Of a stretch of 64,000 bases of DNA, positions 1 to 10,557 are shown one piece after another. A program made the position numbers and the translations under genes. The notes under the pieces are model-generated. The model saw only the letters and a program-made list of their open reading frames with translations. It had not been told where the DNA came from and did no database searches. Origin of the DNA: Nitrospiria bacterium (GTDB lineage Bacteria; Nitrospirota; Nitrospiria; DASWJH01); assembly GCA_036397255.1 (NCBI GenBank), contig DASWJH010000107.1, forward strand, positions 1 through 64,000, written 5' to 3'. Position 1 is the stretch's first letter. Each line of letters begins with the position of its first letter.

Positions 1-100
1 TCCCCGATAGAGGCATTCGAGGACAGGTTTCGCGGGAATGACGGGAAGGGCCTGGATTTCCGCTTTCCCCTGCCTGCAAGTGCCCGCCGGACAGGCGGGT

Positions 101-137
101 AATGACAAAATTTACCCACTCACTTCCACGATGAGCC
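101..137. repeat. 37-base dispersed repeat, first copy
   Basis: Partner of 42186-42222, with two mismatches. It follows the end of a palindromic-repeat unit at 52-106. Confidence 0.75.
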
Positions 138-295
138 AAAAGATTTTTGACCCTTCCTTTAATTCTTATCCTTGAAAACCCCTCCCCCGATTTACCCTCC
201 CCCATATCTAGTGGTGTTTCCCTTAAATAGCCCCTCAAGTTGTATTTTTCCCTTTACATCTATTTTTTTCTATGTTATAGAAAACACGGTTTTCC

Positions 296-325
296 TTGAC
301 CTTTTTTGAAGCGATTTGATTTATT
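296..325 (+). promoter_or_regulatory. possible sigma70 promoter for smc
   Basis: TTGACC at 296-301 and TTTATT at 320-325 are separated by 18 bases. The -35 matches the consensus at five of six positions, the -10 at four of six. A GGGAGG ribosome binding site at 387-392 stands four bases before the smc ATG. Confidence 0.4.
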
Positions 326-396
326 TAGGATTTTTCTCAATAAACCCTCAGCTTTTCCATAAAGGACCTTAAAATAAACTAAACCAGGGAGGATCA

Positions 397-3300
397 ATGC
401 GCCTAAAAAAATTGGAGCTTCACGGGTTTAAATCTTTCTGCGACCGCACCCCGATCACCTTCCAGCCCGGGGTAACTGCCGTGGTGGGTCCAAACGGGTG
501 CGGAAAGAGCAACATCTCGGATGCCATCCTTTGGGTATTGGGGGAGCAAAGTCCCAAAACCCTCAGAGGAGACAAAATGGAAGATGTGATTTTTAACGGC
601 TCCAGCAACCGGAAACCCCTGGGCATTGCAGAAGTCACACTGACCATTGGAGATATCAATAAAGAGCTTGATTCAGGTTTTGGGGAGTATCGGGAGGTCA
701 CCGTTTCCCGCCGGCTATTCCGAAGCGGTGAGAGTGAGTATTTAATCAATAAAATTCCCTGCCGGTTGAAAGATGTCCGAGATCTATTGATTGACAGCGG
801 GGCAGGTCATAAGGGTCATACCATTATCGAGCAGGGAAAGGTGGATCAAATTCTTCAGGCCAATCCCCTTCAGCGCCGGGAAATCATTGAAGAAACCGCG
901 GGAATCACTAAGTATAAAATCCGAAAGGCGGAAGCCCTCCGAAAACTGGACGCGACTGAACAAAACCTCCTCAGGGTGAGAGATATTATTTCAGAGGTCA
1001 AAAGGCAAATTAATTCCTTAGATCGCCAGGCCAAAAAAGCGGCTCAATATCAAACCTTACAGGAGGAGTTAAAAGGTCTGGAGGTTTCCTTGGCCCAGAG
1101 AGAGTACCACTACCAAGGATTAACTTTAAAGGAAACCACTCAGGACCACGAAACGGTTCACCTGGAGGAGGAAAATTTAACCGTTAAACTTCAAAGTTTA
1201 GAGGCCTCCGTAGAATCTCAAAAGGTTTCCCAAACAGACCAGGCGGAAAAATTGAAAGGCCTCCAGCAAACGTTAAATGAAAGCAATGGAAAAATTCAAA
1301 AAGCCGAAGGAAGGGTTGATTTGGCACAAGCCCAAATGAACCGTTGGAATGAACAAGAAGCCGAAACTCAAATCGAAATAGACACCATGCGGGGCCAAAC
1401 CTCTACCCTATTGGAGGAGGAACAGGCCTTATCCCGAGAAACAGAACAGCTCCAGCGGGAATTAGAAAGGGAAATGGAAAATCTTCGCTCGGCTGAAGAT
1501 ACGGTCCATCAGCGGGAGGGTGAACTTCAAAGGGTCCAGCAGGAATTGGAAAATGAACGGGCCGCTCATTTAGAAGGAATCACAGAAGCAACTCAAACCA
1601 AAAATCAGATTGCTCAGGACGAATCTAGAAAACGGGAATTAAACCGGCTCCAGGAGAAACTCTCCCGTGAGAAAGGGGAATTAAAACAGCAAATAATAGG
1701 CCTTCATTCTAAGATTGAGGAAAACCAATCCACCCGCCTTACCCTGGATGAAAAAAAAGAAAATATTCACCAGGAGGGGGCAGTTGTAAAAAAAGACCTC
1801 CAGGGGCTCCAAACTGACTTGAAAGAATTAAACCAAAGACTTCATGAAAAAAAGGAAGCCCTCACTTTAAAAAGAAGCCGGCTTCATTCTCTTCAGGAGC
1901 TGCATCGCTCCCTCACCGGTTACCAGGATGGTACACGAGCACTGATAAAGCAATCGGAAGAAAATTCAAAACCCATTTCCGTTCTTGCGGAAACCATTGA
2001 AGTCACCCCCTCTTTTGAACGCGCCATTGAAGCGGTTTTTGGGGAAAAGCTCCAGGGAATCCAAACCGAAGGTCCAAAGGACATTCAAACCGCGGTCACC
2101 TATCTCAAGGCGGCCTCTGCCGGCCGGGCCACTTTTATCATTCCCCGGCCTGACCCCTCTTCCCGAATTCCCCTGAACCTTCTACAAGATCCAGGAATTT
2201 TGGGAATGGCCATTGATCATGTCAAAACCAATGAAATCCTAAAACCTTTTGTGGATGCCATTTTACAGAACGTCATCATTGTGGATTGCCTCCAAACAGG
2301 ACTAAAACTTCATTTTGAAGACGGAATTCAGGCAACTTTTGTTTCCCGGGATGGGGATCTTGTGGATTCCCTCGGGACCGTTACGGGTGGAAGCCCTTCC
2401 CAAACCAGTGCGGGTCTTCTCCAGCAAAAAAGGGAAATGAAGGATCTAGACAACGCCATTTTTCTCCTGAAAAAAGAGATCGAGTCCCTTGATGTATCCC
2501 AAGAGGAGGTCACCCAAAAAGCAGAGTCTTTATTGGGGCAACAGGGGTCTTTGGAACAAACTCAAAGAAATGTTGAATTAGAACTCCTCACACACGACAA
2601 AGACCTTGGATCATTGCGGCAAGAATTGGAGCGTATCACAAGGCAATGCGATATTTTAACGGCAGAGGAGGGGGCGAACCTCCAAGATCAGCAAACCATT
2701 ACTTCATCCCTTGCAGAGTTGGAACAACAACTCACCCACAATTTACAACAGCAAACCAATCGTGAAGAGGGCATCAAAGCCGTTCAGAATAACCTGGCTC
2801 AATTTCAGATTGCTCTCGGACAAGCTTCGGAAGAGCTCACTGTTAACAAAGTAAAAACCGGCACGTTGAAGGAACGATATGAGCATGCGGGGAAAAATTA
2901 CAAACGGATCCAGAACACTCGGGAACAACACCGACTTCAACTGGAACAAAAAGAAATTACACTCACGGACCTTTCAGAAAAAAAACGACTAACCAACGAG
3001 GAACAAAACCACCTTGAAGAGCAGATTGGAGTTTTTGCCAAAGAACGGGAACAAATACAAACCCGACTACAAACTGAAGAGCAGGTTTTAACTTCTATTC
3101 GAGAAAATCTGGAGTCATCCGAGGCTCAATTACGGGAGCTGCGCCATCGTTTAAATGAAATTTCAGACCGGAAACAGGAAATTGAATTAAAATTAACGGA
3201 ACTACGTTTAAAAAGGGAACACCTGAGGGGCTCCATACTTCATGAATATTCCATCGACCTGGAAACCCTGCCCTTACCAGAGGAAATCGAAAACCCAGTG

Positions 3301-3996
3301 GATGAAACCCAAACCGCAAGAGTTCAGGAACTAAAAAATAAATTAACCCAAATGGGCCCGGTAAACCTGATGGCCATTCAGGAATATAAAGACCTCGAGG
3401 AACGCTTTCAATTCCTGACACAGCAGGAGGCAGACTTAACCCAGGCCATGGACACCCTTCGCCAGGTGATTCAAAAAATCAACCGAACCACATCCCAGCT
3501 TTTTAATGAAACCTTTACAAAGGTTAATGAAAAATTTGGTTTTGTATTTTCTTCCTTTTTTGAGGGAGGGAAAGCAGAACTGGTCCTGGTGGAATTGGAA
3601 AACTCATCTGAATCCGGGGTAGAAATTCACGCACAACCCCCCGGAAAACGCCTTCGAAACCTCACCCTCTTATCCGGGGGTGAAAAAGCCTTAACCGCCA
3701 TTGCATTACTTTTTGCTACCTTCCTGATCCATCCCAGCCCCTTCTGCCTTCTGGATGAAATCGACGCCCCGTTGGACGAGGAAAATATTCGCCGGTTCAC
3801 TAAGGTCCTTCTTCAAATGATTAACCATTCCCAGTTCATTGTCATCACCCACAATAAACGGACCATGGAAATTGCTCATGCCTTATACGGGATTACTATG
3901 GAAGAACCAGGGGTCTCAAGACTGATTTCAGTAAAACTTCAGGAAGGCAGTGCTCCTCAGGGAGAGGTGTTGGAAGAAACACCGGTAAACGCTTAA
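397..3996 (+). CDS. smc: chromosome segregation protein SMC
   Basis: Structural maintenance of chromosomes ATPase, the core of bacterial condensin, which compacts and helps segregate the nucleoid. At 1199 residues it has the normal family length. The N-terminal ATPase half shows the Walker A motif GPNGCGKSN near residue 32. Two long Glu/Gln/Lys-rich coiled coils follow, broken by a hinge at about residues 510-640. The C-terminal half has the ABC signature LSGGEKALTA near residue 1093 and Walker B CLLDEIDAPLD near residue 1116. The ATG follows a strong GGGAGG site. No scpA or scpB lies beside it. The convergent thiL stop is only 11 bases downstream with no obvious terminator between. Confidence 0.97.
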   Translation: MRLKKLELHGFKSFCDRTPITFQPGVTAVVGPNGCGKSNISDAILWVLGEQSPKTLRGDKMEDVIFNGSSNRKPLGIAEVTLTIGDINKELDSGFGEYREVTVSRRLFRSGESEYLINKIPCRLKDVRDLLIDSGAGHKGHTIIEQGKVDQILQANPLQRREIIEETAGITKYKIRKAEALRKLDATEQNLLRVRDIISEVKRQINSLDRQAKKAAQYQTLQEELKGLEVSLAQREYHYQGLTLKETTQDHETVHLEEENLTVKLQSLEASVESQKVSQTDQAEKLKGLQQTLNESNGKIQKAEGRVDLAQAQMNRWNEQEAETQIEIDTMRGQTSTLLEEEQALSRETEQLQRELEREMENLRSAEDTVHQREGELQRVQQELENERAAHLEGITEATQTKNQIAQDESRKRELNRLQEKLSREKGELKQQIIGLHSKIEENQSTRLTLDEKKENIHQEGAVVKKDLQGLQTDLKELNQRLHEKKEALTLKRSRLHSLQELHRSLTGYQDGTRALIKQSEENSKPISVLAETIEVTPSFERAIEAVFGEKLQGIQTEGPKDIQTAVTYLKAASAGRATFIIPRPDPSSRIPLNLLQDPGILGMAIDHVKTNEILKPFVDAILQNVIIVDCLQTGLKLHFEDGIQATFVSRDGDLVDSLGTVTGGSPSQTSAGLLQQKREMKDLDNAIFLLKKEIESLDVSQEEVTQKAESLLGQQGSLEQTQRNVELELLTHDKDLGSLRQELERITRQCDILTAEEGANLQDQQTITSSLAELEQQLTHNLQQQTNREEGIKAVQNNLAQFQIALGQASEELTVNKVKTGTLKERYEHAGKNYKRIQNTREQHRLQLEQKEITLTDLSEKKRLTNEEQNHLEEQIGVFAKEREQIQTRLQTEEQVLTSIRENLESSEAQLRELRHRLNEISDRKQEIELKLTELRLKREHLRGSILHEYSIDLETLPLPEEIENPVDETQTARVQELKNKLTQMGPVNLMAIQEYKDLEERFQFLTQQEADLTQAMDTLRQVIQKINRTTSQLFNETFTKVNEKFGFVFSSFFEGGKAELVLVELENSSESGVEIHAQPPGKRLRNLTLLSGGEKALTAIALLFATFLIHPSPFCLLDEIDAPLDEENIRRFTKVLLQMINHSQFIVITHNKRTMEIAHALYGITMEEPGVSRLISVKLQEGSAPQGEVLEETPVNA

Positions 3997-4007
3997 TTTG
4001 ATTCCCT

Positions 4008-5039
4008 TTAAATTTTCACCCTTTGAAAGTGTTCAAAGCCCCTTTCTTTCAAAAGTGTTAAACCTTTCCGGGTTTGAATCCACATCCCCTTCTTCGAAAT
4101 GATTTCCCCAATTTCGGTTATCTTGACCCCTTTTTTTTGACAGAGACTTTTCATCCGGGAAACCTTAGATTTTGGAACCGAAAAAAGGAGTTCATAATCC
4201 TCCCCACCCGTTAAGGCAAAGGAGATCGGGGAACGTTTGATTTTGGAACAATAGGTTTGCAGGGCTTTAGAAATGGGAAGCGACTCAACTTCAATGAATG
4301 CACCCACTCCGCTCTCTTCACAAATATGTCCCAAATCGGTCGCCAACCCATCGGAAAGATCAATCATGGCACTGGGTAAACAGTTTAAAGCCAACTCTCT
4401 TCCTTCTTCTATCCTTGGGAACGGAATTAAATGTCTCTGAATCAGTTTCAATTCAGGTTGGAGATGTTTGGCATTCTTTGTGTAACGTTTACGGGTTAAA
4501 ATTTCAAGACCTGCAGCAGAATCCCCCAGGTTTCCGGTCACGAAAATACGGTCATTGGGTTTGGCACCGGAACGGGAAACAAGAACCCTGGGTTCCACCT
4601 CCCCCACCATCGAAATATTTAAAAAAAGGCCTTTTTTTGAGGCAGAGGTATCTCCCCCAATTAAGACCACCCCCGTTTTTTTTGCTAAGGATTTCATCCC
4701 TTGATAAAGAGCCCGAAATTCACTGATTTTAATTTCAGATGGAAAGGCTACGGAAACCAGAAAAAACCTTGGAATTCCCCCCATGGAGGCAATATCGCTC
4801 AGGTTGGATGCAAGGGTTTTGTATCCAATTTGATCCAAGGAGGCGTATCGACGGTCAAAATGAATCCCCTCAATACAGAGATCAGTTGTCATTAAAGAGA
4901 GGAATCCCTTTTTTGGGAAATAAGCAGCGGTATCTTCACCGATCCCGCGGACAATGCTGTGGGATCTATTTGGAAGGTTTTTCCTGATCCAGTCAATTAA
5001 CCCAAGCTCTCCAACCTGGCTTAATTTTTTTGGAGACAT
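4008..5039 (-). CDS. thiL: thiamine-monophosphate kinase ThiL
   Basis: ATP-dependent phosphorylation of thiamine monophosphate to thiamine diphosphate, the last step of cofactor biosynthesis, in the cytoplasm. The protein has 343 residues, normal for the AIRS/ThiL fold. Visible family motifs are GIGEDTAAYF near residue 32, DLCIEGIHFD near 53, GGDTSASKKG near 108, TGNLGDSAAG near 168 and DLSDGLATD in the middle third. It lies 67 bases downstream of lon on the same strand, so it may be co-transcribed with it. No TPP riboswitch is visible upstream. It is convergent with smc. Confidence 0.95.
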   Translation of the reverse strand: MSPKKLSQVGELGLIDWIRKNLPNRSHSIVRGIGEDTAAYFPKKGFLSLMTTDLCIEGIHFDRRYASLDQIGYKTLASNLSDIASMGGIPRFFLVSVAFPSEIKISEFRALYQGMKSLAKKTGVVLIGGDTSASKKGLFLNISMVGEVEPRVLVSRSGAKPNDRIFVTGNLGDSAAGLEILTRKRYTKNAKHLQPELKLIQRHLIPFPRIEEGRELALNCLPSAMIDLSDGLATDLGHICEESGVGAFIEVESLPISKALQTYCSKIKRSPISFALTGGEDYELLFSVPKSKVSRMKSLCQKKGVKITEIGEIISKKGMWIQTRKGLTLLKERGFEHFQRVKI

Positions 5040-5106
5040 TTTATTTTTGGGTCCACTAGAGTCAGTTTTATCGCCTTGTTCTACCCAAAGGGGTTCACGG
5101 TGAGAA

Positions 5107-7551
5107 TTAGGGGCTCTTTGCCGTAACCGTAGGGGTATAGGATTTTTCCCGCTGCCTGATGGGTTTTTCGGGAACCGTTTCCCCTTTGGATTTAGGGGTT
5201 ACCGGGCGGTCCAAGGCTTCGGCAAGAACAGTTTCCATGGAATCTGCAAAAACAAACCGTAGTTCCCTTCGGACATTTTTCGGAACATCTTCTAAATCTT
5301 TTTTGTTCTGGCTGGGTAAAATAACGGTTTTTAGCCCTGCGCGCTTTGCGGCTAAAATCTTTTCTTTTAACCCACCCACTGGTAAAACCCTCCCCCTCAA
5401 AGTGACTTCCCCTGTCATCGCAACTTCCCTTTTCACGGGAATCCCGGTAAAAATTGAAGCCAGGGTGGTGGCCATGGTAATACCAGCGGACGGACCGTCC
5501 TTCGGAATAGCACCAGCGGGAACATGAACATGGACATCGTTTTTCGAAAATAAATCTTGATGGATACCCAAATCTTTACTGATCGAGCGGATATAACTCA
5601 AAGCGGCCTGGGCAGATTCCTTCATGACATCACCCAAATGACCCGTTAGTGTCAAGGAACCCTTTCCCTTCATGATCGTAGCTTCGATATAGATAATATC
5701 CCCACCCGATTCAGTCCAGGCCAGTCCTGTACCAACGCCGACTTCATTATGATCTTGTTCCATCTCAGGCAGGTATTTTGGAACACCCAGGTATTTGTGG
5801 AGGTTCTTCGGTGTAATGACAAAGGTTTTATCTTTACCCTCGGCTACTTTACGAGCCACTTTCCTCAATACATTTGCAATTTCCCGCTCAAGGTTTCTAA
5901 CCCCTGCTTCTCGAGTATATTGAAAAATTATTTTTCGAAGGGTCAAATCTGAGAGGTGGGCGTGTTTTTCTGAAATTCCATGGGCTTCCAATTGACGGGG
6001 GATCAGATAATTGCGGGCAATGCCCAGTTTTTCCTCTTCGGTATACCCAGATAGTTCTATGACCTCCATCCGGTCCCGAAGGGCGGAGGGAATTGGATCC
6101 ATCAAATTGGCCGTCGTGATAAACATCACATTGGAAAGATCAAACGGAACCCCCAAATAGTGATCACTAAAAGCATTATTTTGCTCTGGGTCCAAAACTT
6201 CTAAAAGGGCCGCAGCGGGATCCCCTCGAAAGTCCGCCCCGATTTTATCCACTTCATCCATCATAAAAATGGGATTGTTTGAGCCCGCTTGTTTTATTCC
6301 CTGAATAATTCGCCCAGGTAACGCGCCGACATAGGTTCTCCGGTGTCCACGGATTTCTGCTTCATCACGAATACCACCCAGAGATACCCGCACAAATTCT
6401 CTTCCCAGGGCCCTGGCGATGGAGCGTCCCAATGAGGTTTTTCCAACCCCAGGGGGCCCCACAAAACACAAAATGGGCCCTTTCATTTTTTCTTTGAGTT
6501 TTCGGACCCCCAGGTACTCCAGAATTCTCTCTTTGACCTTCTCCAAATCATAATGGTCCTGATTGAGGACTTTGGATGCAGCCTTGATGTCTAGATTATC
6601 TTTGGTTTTTTTACTCCATGGAAGCTCCCCCAACCATTCCAAATAGGTTCGCACGGTAGAGGCTTCTGCGGAATCAGGATGCATTTTCTCTAAGCGCTTC
6701 AACTGTTTTTCTGCTTCTTTGAGGACTTTTTCGGGCATTTTGGCATCTTTGATCCGCTTTTTAAACTCCATCACCTCTTCCGCCCGTTCATCGCCGTCCC
6801 CCAATTCCTTTTGGATGGCTTTCATCTGCTCCCGAAGGAAATATTCCCTTTGAAGACGATCCATCTCTCCTTTGGCTTCCGCCTGAATTTTCTGCTGCAT
6901 GACCAAAACTTCCATTTCTTTGATCAGGATCTCATTGACCTTTTTTAATCTCGCAATGGGGTCAAATATTTCAAGAACCTCTTGAGCCACCTCGGCTTTT
7001 AATCCCAAATTGGAAATCACCATATCCGAAAGTCGGCCTGGGTCCTCCACGTTCTCAATAACCACCATGACATCGGGAAGGAGTAACTTTCCCAGGCTAA
7101 TCATTTTTTCAAGTTGTTCTTTCACATTTCGCATTAAAGCTTCAATTTCTACCAATTCACCGGTAAATTTTGGCTCCACCAACCGCTCGACCCGAACCTC
7201 AAAAAAAGGCTTTTTTTGGACAAATTCAATTATTTTTGCTTTGGTCATACCCTGGACCAGGATTTTAATTCGGCCATCAGGGAGCTTTAACATCCTCATA
7301 ATCATGCCAATTGTTCCCACCGAATAAATATCCTTCGGCTCAGGACTCTCCACTTCCAGGGATTTTTGGGCCACCAACAAGATCATACGATTTCCCGCCA
7401 AGGCTGTCTCAATGGCCTGCACGGACATTTCACGGCCTACAAATAAAGGAAGAACCATATGGGGGAAAACAACAATATCGCGGACGGGTAATAAAGGCAC
7501 CCGTTCCGGGATATCGATTGATTGAACCTCTGGCTCACCTGATATTGCCAT
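5107..7551 (-). CDS. lon: ATP-dependent protease Lon
   Basis: Cytoplasmic AAA+ serine protease that degrades misfolded and regulatory proteins. Domain order is normal: N-terminal substrate-binding LON domain (about residues 15-210), helical region, AAA+ module with Walker [10 protein letters not shown], and a C-terminal protease domain with the Ser of [11 protein letters not shown] near residue 687 and the Lys of [13 protein letters not shown] about 43 residues later. A short Lys/Pro-rich tail ends the protein. I chose the ATG at 7551 over the GTG at 7554 because a GGAGG site lies four bases before it. Expression probably starts from the promoter at 7629-7657. Confidence 0.97.
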   Translation of the reverse strand: MAISGEPEVQSIDIPERVPLLPVRDIVVFPHMVLPLFVGREMSVQAIETALAGNRMILLVAQKSLEVESPEPKDIYSVGTIGMIMRMLKLPDGRIKILVQGMTKAKIIEFVQKKPFFEVRVERLVEPKFTGELVEIEALMRNVKEQLEKMISLGKLLLPDVMVVIENVEDPGRLSDMVISNLGLKAEVAQEVLEIFDPIARLKKVNEILIKEMEVLVMQQKIQAEAKGEMDRLQREYFLREQMKAIQKELGDGDERAEEVMEFKKRIKDAKMPEKVLKEAEKQLKRLEKMHPDSAEASTVRTYLEWLGELPWSKKTKDNLDIKAASKVLNQDHYDLEKVKERILEYLGVRKLKEKMKGPILCFVGPPGVGKTSLGRSIARALGREFVRVSLGGIRDEAEIRGHRRTYVGALPGRIIQGIKQAGSNNPIFMMDEVDKIGADFRGDPAAALLEVLDPEQNNAFSDHYLGVPFDLSNVMFITTANLMDPIPSALRDRMEVIELSGYTEEEKLGIARNYLIPRQLEAHGISEKHAHLSDLTLRKIIFQYTREAGVRNLEREIANVLRKVARKVAEGKDKTFVITPKNLHKYLGVPKYLPEMEQDHNEVGVGTGLAWTESGGDIIYIEATIMKGKGSLTLTGHLGDVMKESAQAALSYIRSISKDLGIHQDLFSKNDVHVHVPAGAIPKDGPSAGITMATTLASIFTGIPVKREVAMTGEVTLRGRVLPVGGLKEKILAAKRAGLKTVILPSQNKKDLEDVPKNVRRELRFVFADSMETVLAEALDRPVTPKSKGETVPEKPIRQREKSYTPTVTAKSP

Positions 7552-7628
7552 CACGCCTCCTTTAAGTCTAAGTAGAAAACCATTAAACCATTGAATAGTC
7601 CAGTAAGTCTGGAAAAAGATTAGGGGTC

Positions 7629-7657
7629 ATTATATTCTATCGGCAAGGCACTCTTAA
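7629..7657 (-). promoter_or_regulatory. possible sigma70 promoter for lon
   Basis: On the minus strand TTAAGA (7657-7652) and a perfect TATAAT (7634-7629) are 17 bases apart, about 78 bases before the lon ATG. The -10 and spacer are ideal; the -35 matches four of six. No HrcA/CIRCE heat-shock repeat is visible. Confidence 0.5.
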
Positions 7658-7712
7658 AACTAGATTACTTCGGCTCTAAATCACAACCTTTTAAAAGGAA
7701 AAAATATCATTG

Positions 7713-7738
7713 GGAGGGGAATTATGACCATCCCCCCC
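7713..7738 (-). terminator. weak hairpin after galU
   Basis: GGGAGGGGA and TCCCCCCC can pair around a ten-base loop just past the galU stop. On the minus strand a TTTTTT run follows after about eight bases. The mismatch and spacing make it a weak terminator candidate. Confidence 0.3.
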
Positions 7739-7747
7739 GAGCCAGAA

Positions 7748-8623
7748 TCAAAATTTCAACCTCTTTAAATAATTACGGAACTCCTTCCCCAACTCCTTGT
7801 TTTTCAAGCCAAATTCAACTGTCGCCTTTAAAAATCCAAGTTTATCTCCAGCGTCATACCGTTTTCCCTGAACCATATAGGCATATACCGGTCCCTGCTC
7901 AACCAGGTTTCTAATCCCATCGGTTAATTGAATTTCCCGGTTTCGCCCCGGCTTTGTCTTTTCAAGGCTTTCAAATATTTCTGGAATCAGAATATACCGG
8001 CCGATCACAGCTAAATCCGAAGGGGCTTGATCAATCGAAGGTTTTTCAACCAGATCTTCTACCAAATATACCCCCTCTTCTATTTCTTTCCCCTTAATAA
8101 CCCCATAATGTGAGACCTCTTCTCGTTCGACGCGCTGGATAGCAATGACAGGGGATTTCACTTCATTGAACAAGTCAACCATCTGTTTTAAAGCAGGTTT
8201 GGGAGAATCAATGATATCGTCTCCTAACAAAACAGCAAAGGGTTCATCCCCTACCAGATTTTTTGCACATAATATGGCATGACCCAAACCAAGCGGGTGC
8301 CGTTGCCTCACATAACAAAAATCAGCAAGCTCGGATATTTTTCTTAACTCCTTTAAAAGGGAATGTTTTCCACCTTCTTTTAAATTTTCCTCCAACTCGA
8401 AAGAAATATCAAAATGGTCCTCGATGGCACGTTTTCCTCTCCCCGTAATTATGATAATTTCCTGAACACCTGAATTTACGGCCTCCTCCACGACATATTG
8501 CACCAAAGGTTTATCTACCAATGGTAGCATTTCCTTGGGAGAAGCCTTGGTTGCGGGGAGGAACCGTGTTCCCAACCCCGCGACGGGGAAAACAGCTTTA
8601 CGAACTCTGGCTTGCTCACTCAT
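7748..8623 (-). CDS. galU: UTP-glucose-1-phosphate uridylyltransferase
   Basis: Makes UDP-glucose from UTP and glucose-1-phosphate, feeding envelope polysaccharide and lipopolysaccharide synthesis. The 291-residue length fits bacterial GalU. The N-terminus shows the nucleotidyltransferase signature VAGLGTRFLPATKASPKEM at about residues 14-32. Further on are LLGDDII, which gives the metal-binding Asp, VEDLVEKPS and GRYIL, all typical of the family. It is a single gene: coaE and lon are over 190 bases away on either side. Function is confident; the pathway it feeds is not shown by the neighbours. Confidence 0.95.
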   Translation of the reverse strand: MSEQARVRKAVFPVAGLGTRFLPATKASPKEMLPLVDKPLVQYVVEEAVNSGVQEIIIITGRGKRAIEDHFDISFELEENLKEGGKHSLLKELRKISELADFCYVRQRHPLGLGHAILCAKNLVGDEPFAVLLGDDIIDSPKPALKQMVDLFNEVKSPVIAIQRVEREEVSHYGVIKGKEIEEGVYLVEDLVEKPSIDQAPSDLAVIGRYILIPEIFESLEKTKPGRNREIQLTDGIRNLVEQGPVYAYMVQGKRYDAGDKLGFLKATVEFGLKNKELGKEFRNYLKRLKF

Positions 8624-9050
8624 CCTAATAACACCCTTTTGAAGGTCCCCATCGGCTAAAAAAGAGATACTTAAAAAATATATTCTCTTTCAGTGATTCT
8701 CGAAATCCGTTTCTCCCCATGCCCAAGACTTCACCCCTCATTATTAAAGCCATCAGCTATTTACGAAAACCCACACCTTGTAAAAACCAAACCTCCTTGT
8801 GACAGTTGTTTTGGCCACGTTTGATCCCAGATTAATAAAAACAGGTCAAATCTGGGAGTCGCAAGGTGTCTTGAAGATTGGACAGTTCCGGGGGTTGGAC
8901 AATTAAAGGTAAGTACATTTTACAAGCGAACCCAATAAAAAGTCAAGGCAATGAGCGTTTCTCCTCCCCCCTAATCCCACCTCCTATTCCCAATGTCAGG
9001 CTTTTCTTATATTAAAAAAATAAAAGATCGAGAAAAAGACAAAAAATGAA
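8624..9050. other. gene-free stretch between galU and coaE
   Basis: No plausible gene in 427 bases. It holds an inverted repeat CCCAGATT (8827-8834) and AATCTGGG (8850-8857). Overlapping this is GGTCAAATCT at 8845-8854, the reverse complement of a ten-mer that appears twice near 62806-62831. The direct repeat TTGGACA occurs twice around 8880-8900. The galU promoter should lie in the part near 8640-8700, but I see no clear consensus boxes. Confidence 0.55.
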
Positions 9051-9653
9051 TTACGCCAACCCAGACAATTCCAAAAAAATTTCTTCGACCCTTTCTCTGA
9101 TCTGATCAATGGGTTCCCCACCATCAATTATATAATCTGCATATTGTCTTTTTTCCTTTAGGGGAATTTGGGAATCCACCCGCTTTTTAGCCTCATCCCG
9201 GGTCAGATTGTCCCGTTCCACCAATCGCTTGAGTTGTAGTGCCCGATTGACATAAACCAAAATAACCTTATCCATTAGTTCAAAACTTCGGGTTTCAATA
9301 AGCAAAGGAACATCAAAGATAATAACCGCTTGGGGATCACGATCAACGATCGCTTTTCTTTGCCTTTCTTCTTCTGCAAAAACCCGAGGGTGAACAATGG
9401 CATTGAGCTCCTCTCGTTTTTCCGGATCATCAAAGACAATTCTTCCCAGTTTTTTTCGGTCAATAGACTTATCAGGCAGGAGAATCTCTTTTCCAAAGGC
9501 CTCTACAATTTTCCCCCATGGAGGGCTAGAGGGAGAAATCACTTCATGGGCAATTCGATCCGCATCGATAATATAAGCCCCTCTATCCCGGAAAAGGCCC
9601 GAAACCACACTCTTTCCACTAGCAATCCCACCTGTCAGGCCAGCCAAAATCAT
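9051..9653 (-). CDS. coaE: dephospho-CoA kinase
   Basis: Phosphorylates the ribose 3'-hydroxyl of dephospho-CoA, the last step of coenzyme A synthesis. At 200 residues it has the usual length. The P-loop GLTGGIASGKS sits at about residues 5-15, the DADRIAHEV motif near 31, and HPRVFAEE and FDVPLLIE, which line the substrate site, further on. The C-terminal DYIIDGG is also characteristic. It stands alone between galU and bamD, both on the same strand, with gaps of 427 and 157 bases. Confidence 0.95.
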   Translation of the reverse strand: MILAGLTGGIASGKSVVSGLFRDRGAYIIDADRIAHEVISPSSPPWGKIVEAFGKEILLPDKSIDRKKLGRIVFDDPEKREELNAIVHPRVFAEEERQRKAIVDRDPQAVIIFDVPLLIETRSFELMDKVILVYVNRALQLKRLVERDNLTRDEAKKRVDSQIPLKEKRQYADYIIDGGEPIDQIRERVEEIFLELSGLA

Positions 9654-9810
9654 TTACTAAACCGCTTCCCTTTCCCTTTGGGAAGATTTTTATGGGAATT
9701 ACTTTAAAATCTCTCCAAAGGAAAAAGCCCTCTTAAATGAAAGATCGGAGAAAAGACACCCAAAAATTCCATAGGTCCCTCTTTATTTTTTTCTCCTTTC
9801 CGAGAGATAT

Positions 9811-10557
9811 CTAATCCTCAAATTCCGTTTCCACGTAATGCTCGGCCAAATCTTCCTGGGTATTAAGGGATTTTAAATATTTTACGGCTTTTTCATGATA
9901 GGGGCTTTTGGGGTATTCCGTAATGAGTTCTTGGAAAGTCAAAGTGGCTTTTTCGGGAATCCCGCTTAATTGATAGGACCGACCTAAATAATAAAGAGCA
10001 CCAGTGATGGTTGGGGTATCTTTAAAATCCTTGAGAATTCCTTGAAAGCGGGAAACGGCAGCCGGGTATGAATTTTTTTTATAATAAAAACGGCCAACAT
10101 AAAATTGATAGGCGGCTAACCGTTCACGGCAAAAATTGATTTTTTCCTTGGCAAGGGTGGTGTATGGAGAATCCGGATATTTTGCCAGAAGGTTTTGAAA
10201 AGCATGGAGAGCCTTTTGCAACGGCTCCTGGTCTTGATCAATGGACCGAATTTGGTGAAAATAACTCATTCCTAATTTAAAATGAGCATATCCCGCAAAA
10301 CGATGGAGGGGGTGGAGATCTAGAAACCGCTGATATTCCCCTGAGGCTTCAATATAACTTTTGTCCCTGTAGTAGGCTTCGGACCGCTTAAGCAGTGTTA
10401 GGGGATCATAACTTTTTTCTAAAGATCCTTCGGTGGCCTCAAGGATCTTTTCATCAATTTCAAGATTAGGGAGATAGGGCTCTTCTGCTTTAGATGAAAA
10501 CCAACTGCACCCCCCCAAAAACAGAATACAAAAAACGGAAATTGCTTTATTTTTCAA
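9811..10557 (-). CDS. bamD: outer membrane assembly lipoprotein BamD
   Basis: Lipoprotein component of the BAM machine that inserts beta-barrel proteins into the outer membrane. The 248-residue protein starts with a signal peptide and a lipobox LGGC, giving a lipidated Cys17. TPR-like helical repeats follow (for example RSEAYYRDKSYIEASGEYQRF and the segments around FKLGMSYF and YYLGRSYQL), matching the YfiO/ComL family. The start is TTG at 10557, with a GGAGG site a few bases upstream. Presence of this gene supports a diderm cell. It is divergent from the PP2C gene across a 305-base gap. Confidence 0.9.
   Translation of the reverse strand: MKNKAISVFCILFLGGCSWFSSKAEEPYLPNLEIDEKILEATEGSLEKSYDPLTLLKRSEAYYRDKSYIEASGEYQRFLDLHPLHRFAGYAHFKLGMSYFHQIRSIDQDQEPLQKALHAFQNLLAKYPDSPYTTLAKEKINFCRERLAAYQFYVGRFYYKKNSYPAAVSRFQGILKDFKDTPTITGALYYLGRSYQLSGIPEKATLTFQELITEYPKSPYHEKAVKYLKSLNTQEDLAEHYVETEFED

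Larger units (their letters stand above)
1..396. other. gene-free left edge with repeat remnants
   Basis: No reading frame here looks like a gene. Bases 1-137 carry palindromic-repeat remnants (a GCGGGAATGAC arm at 32-42 and a CTGGATTTCC to GGTAATGAC unit at 52-106) and a 37-base sequence that recurs at 42186. Bases 140-395 are AT-rich with pyrimidine runs and contain the likely smc promoter and ribosome binding site. Confidence 0.7.

Noticed and set aside
4298-4987. Open frames on the + strand opposite thiL
   Set aside because: They lie wholly inside a well-supported thiL gene, show no family motifs and have no ribosome site.
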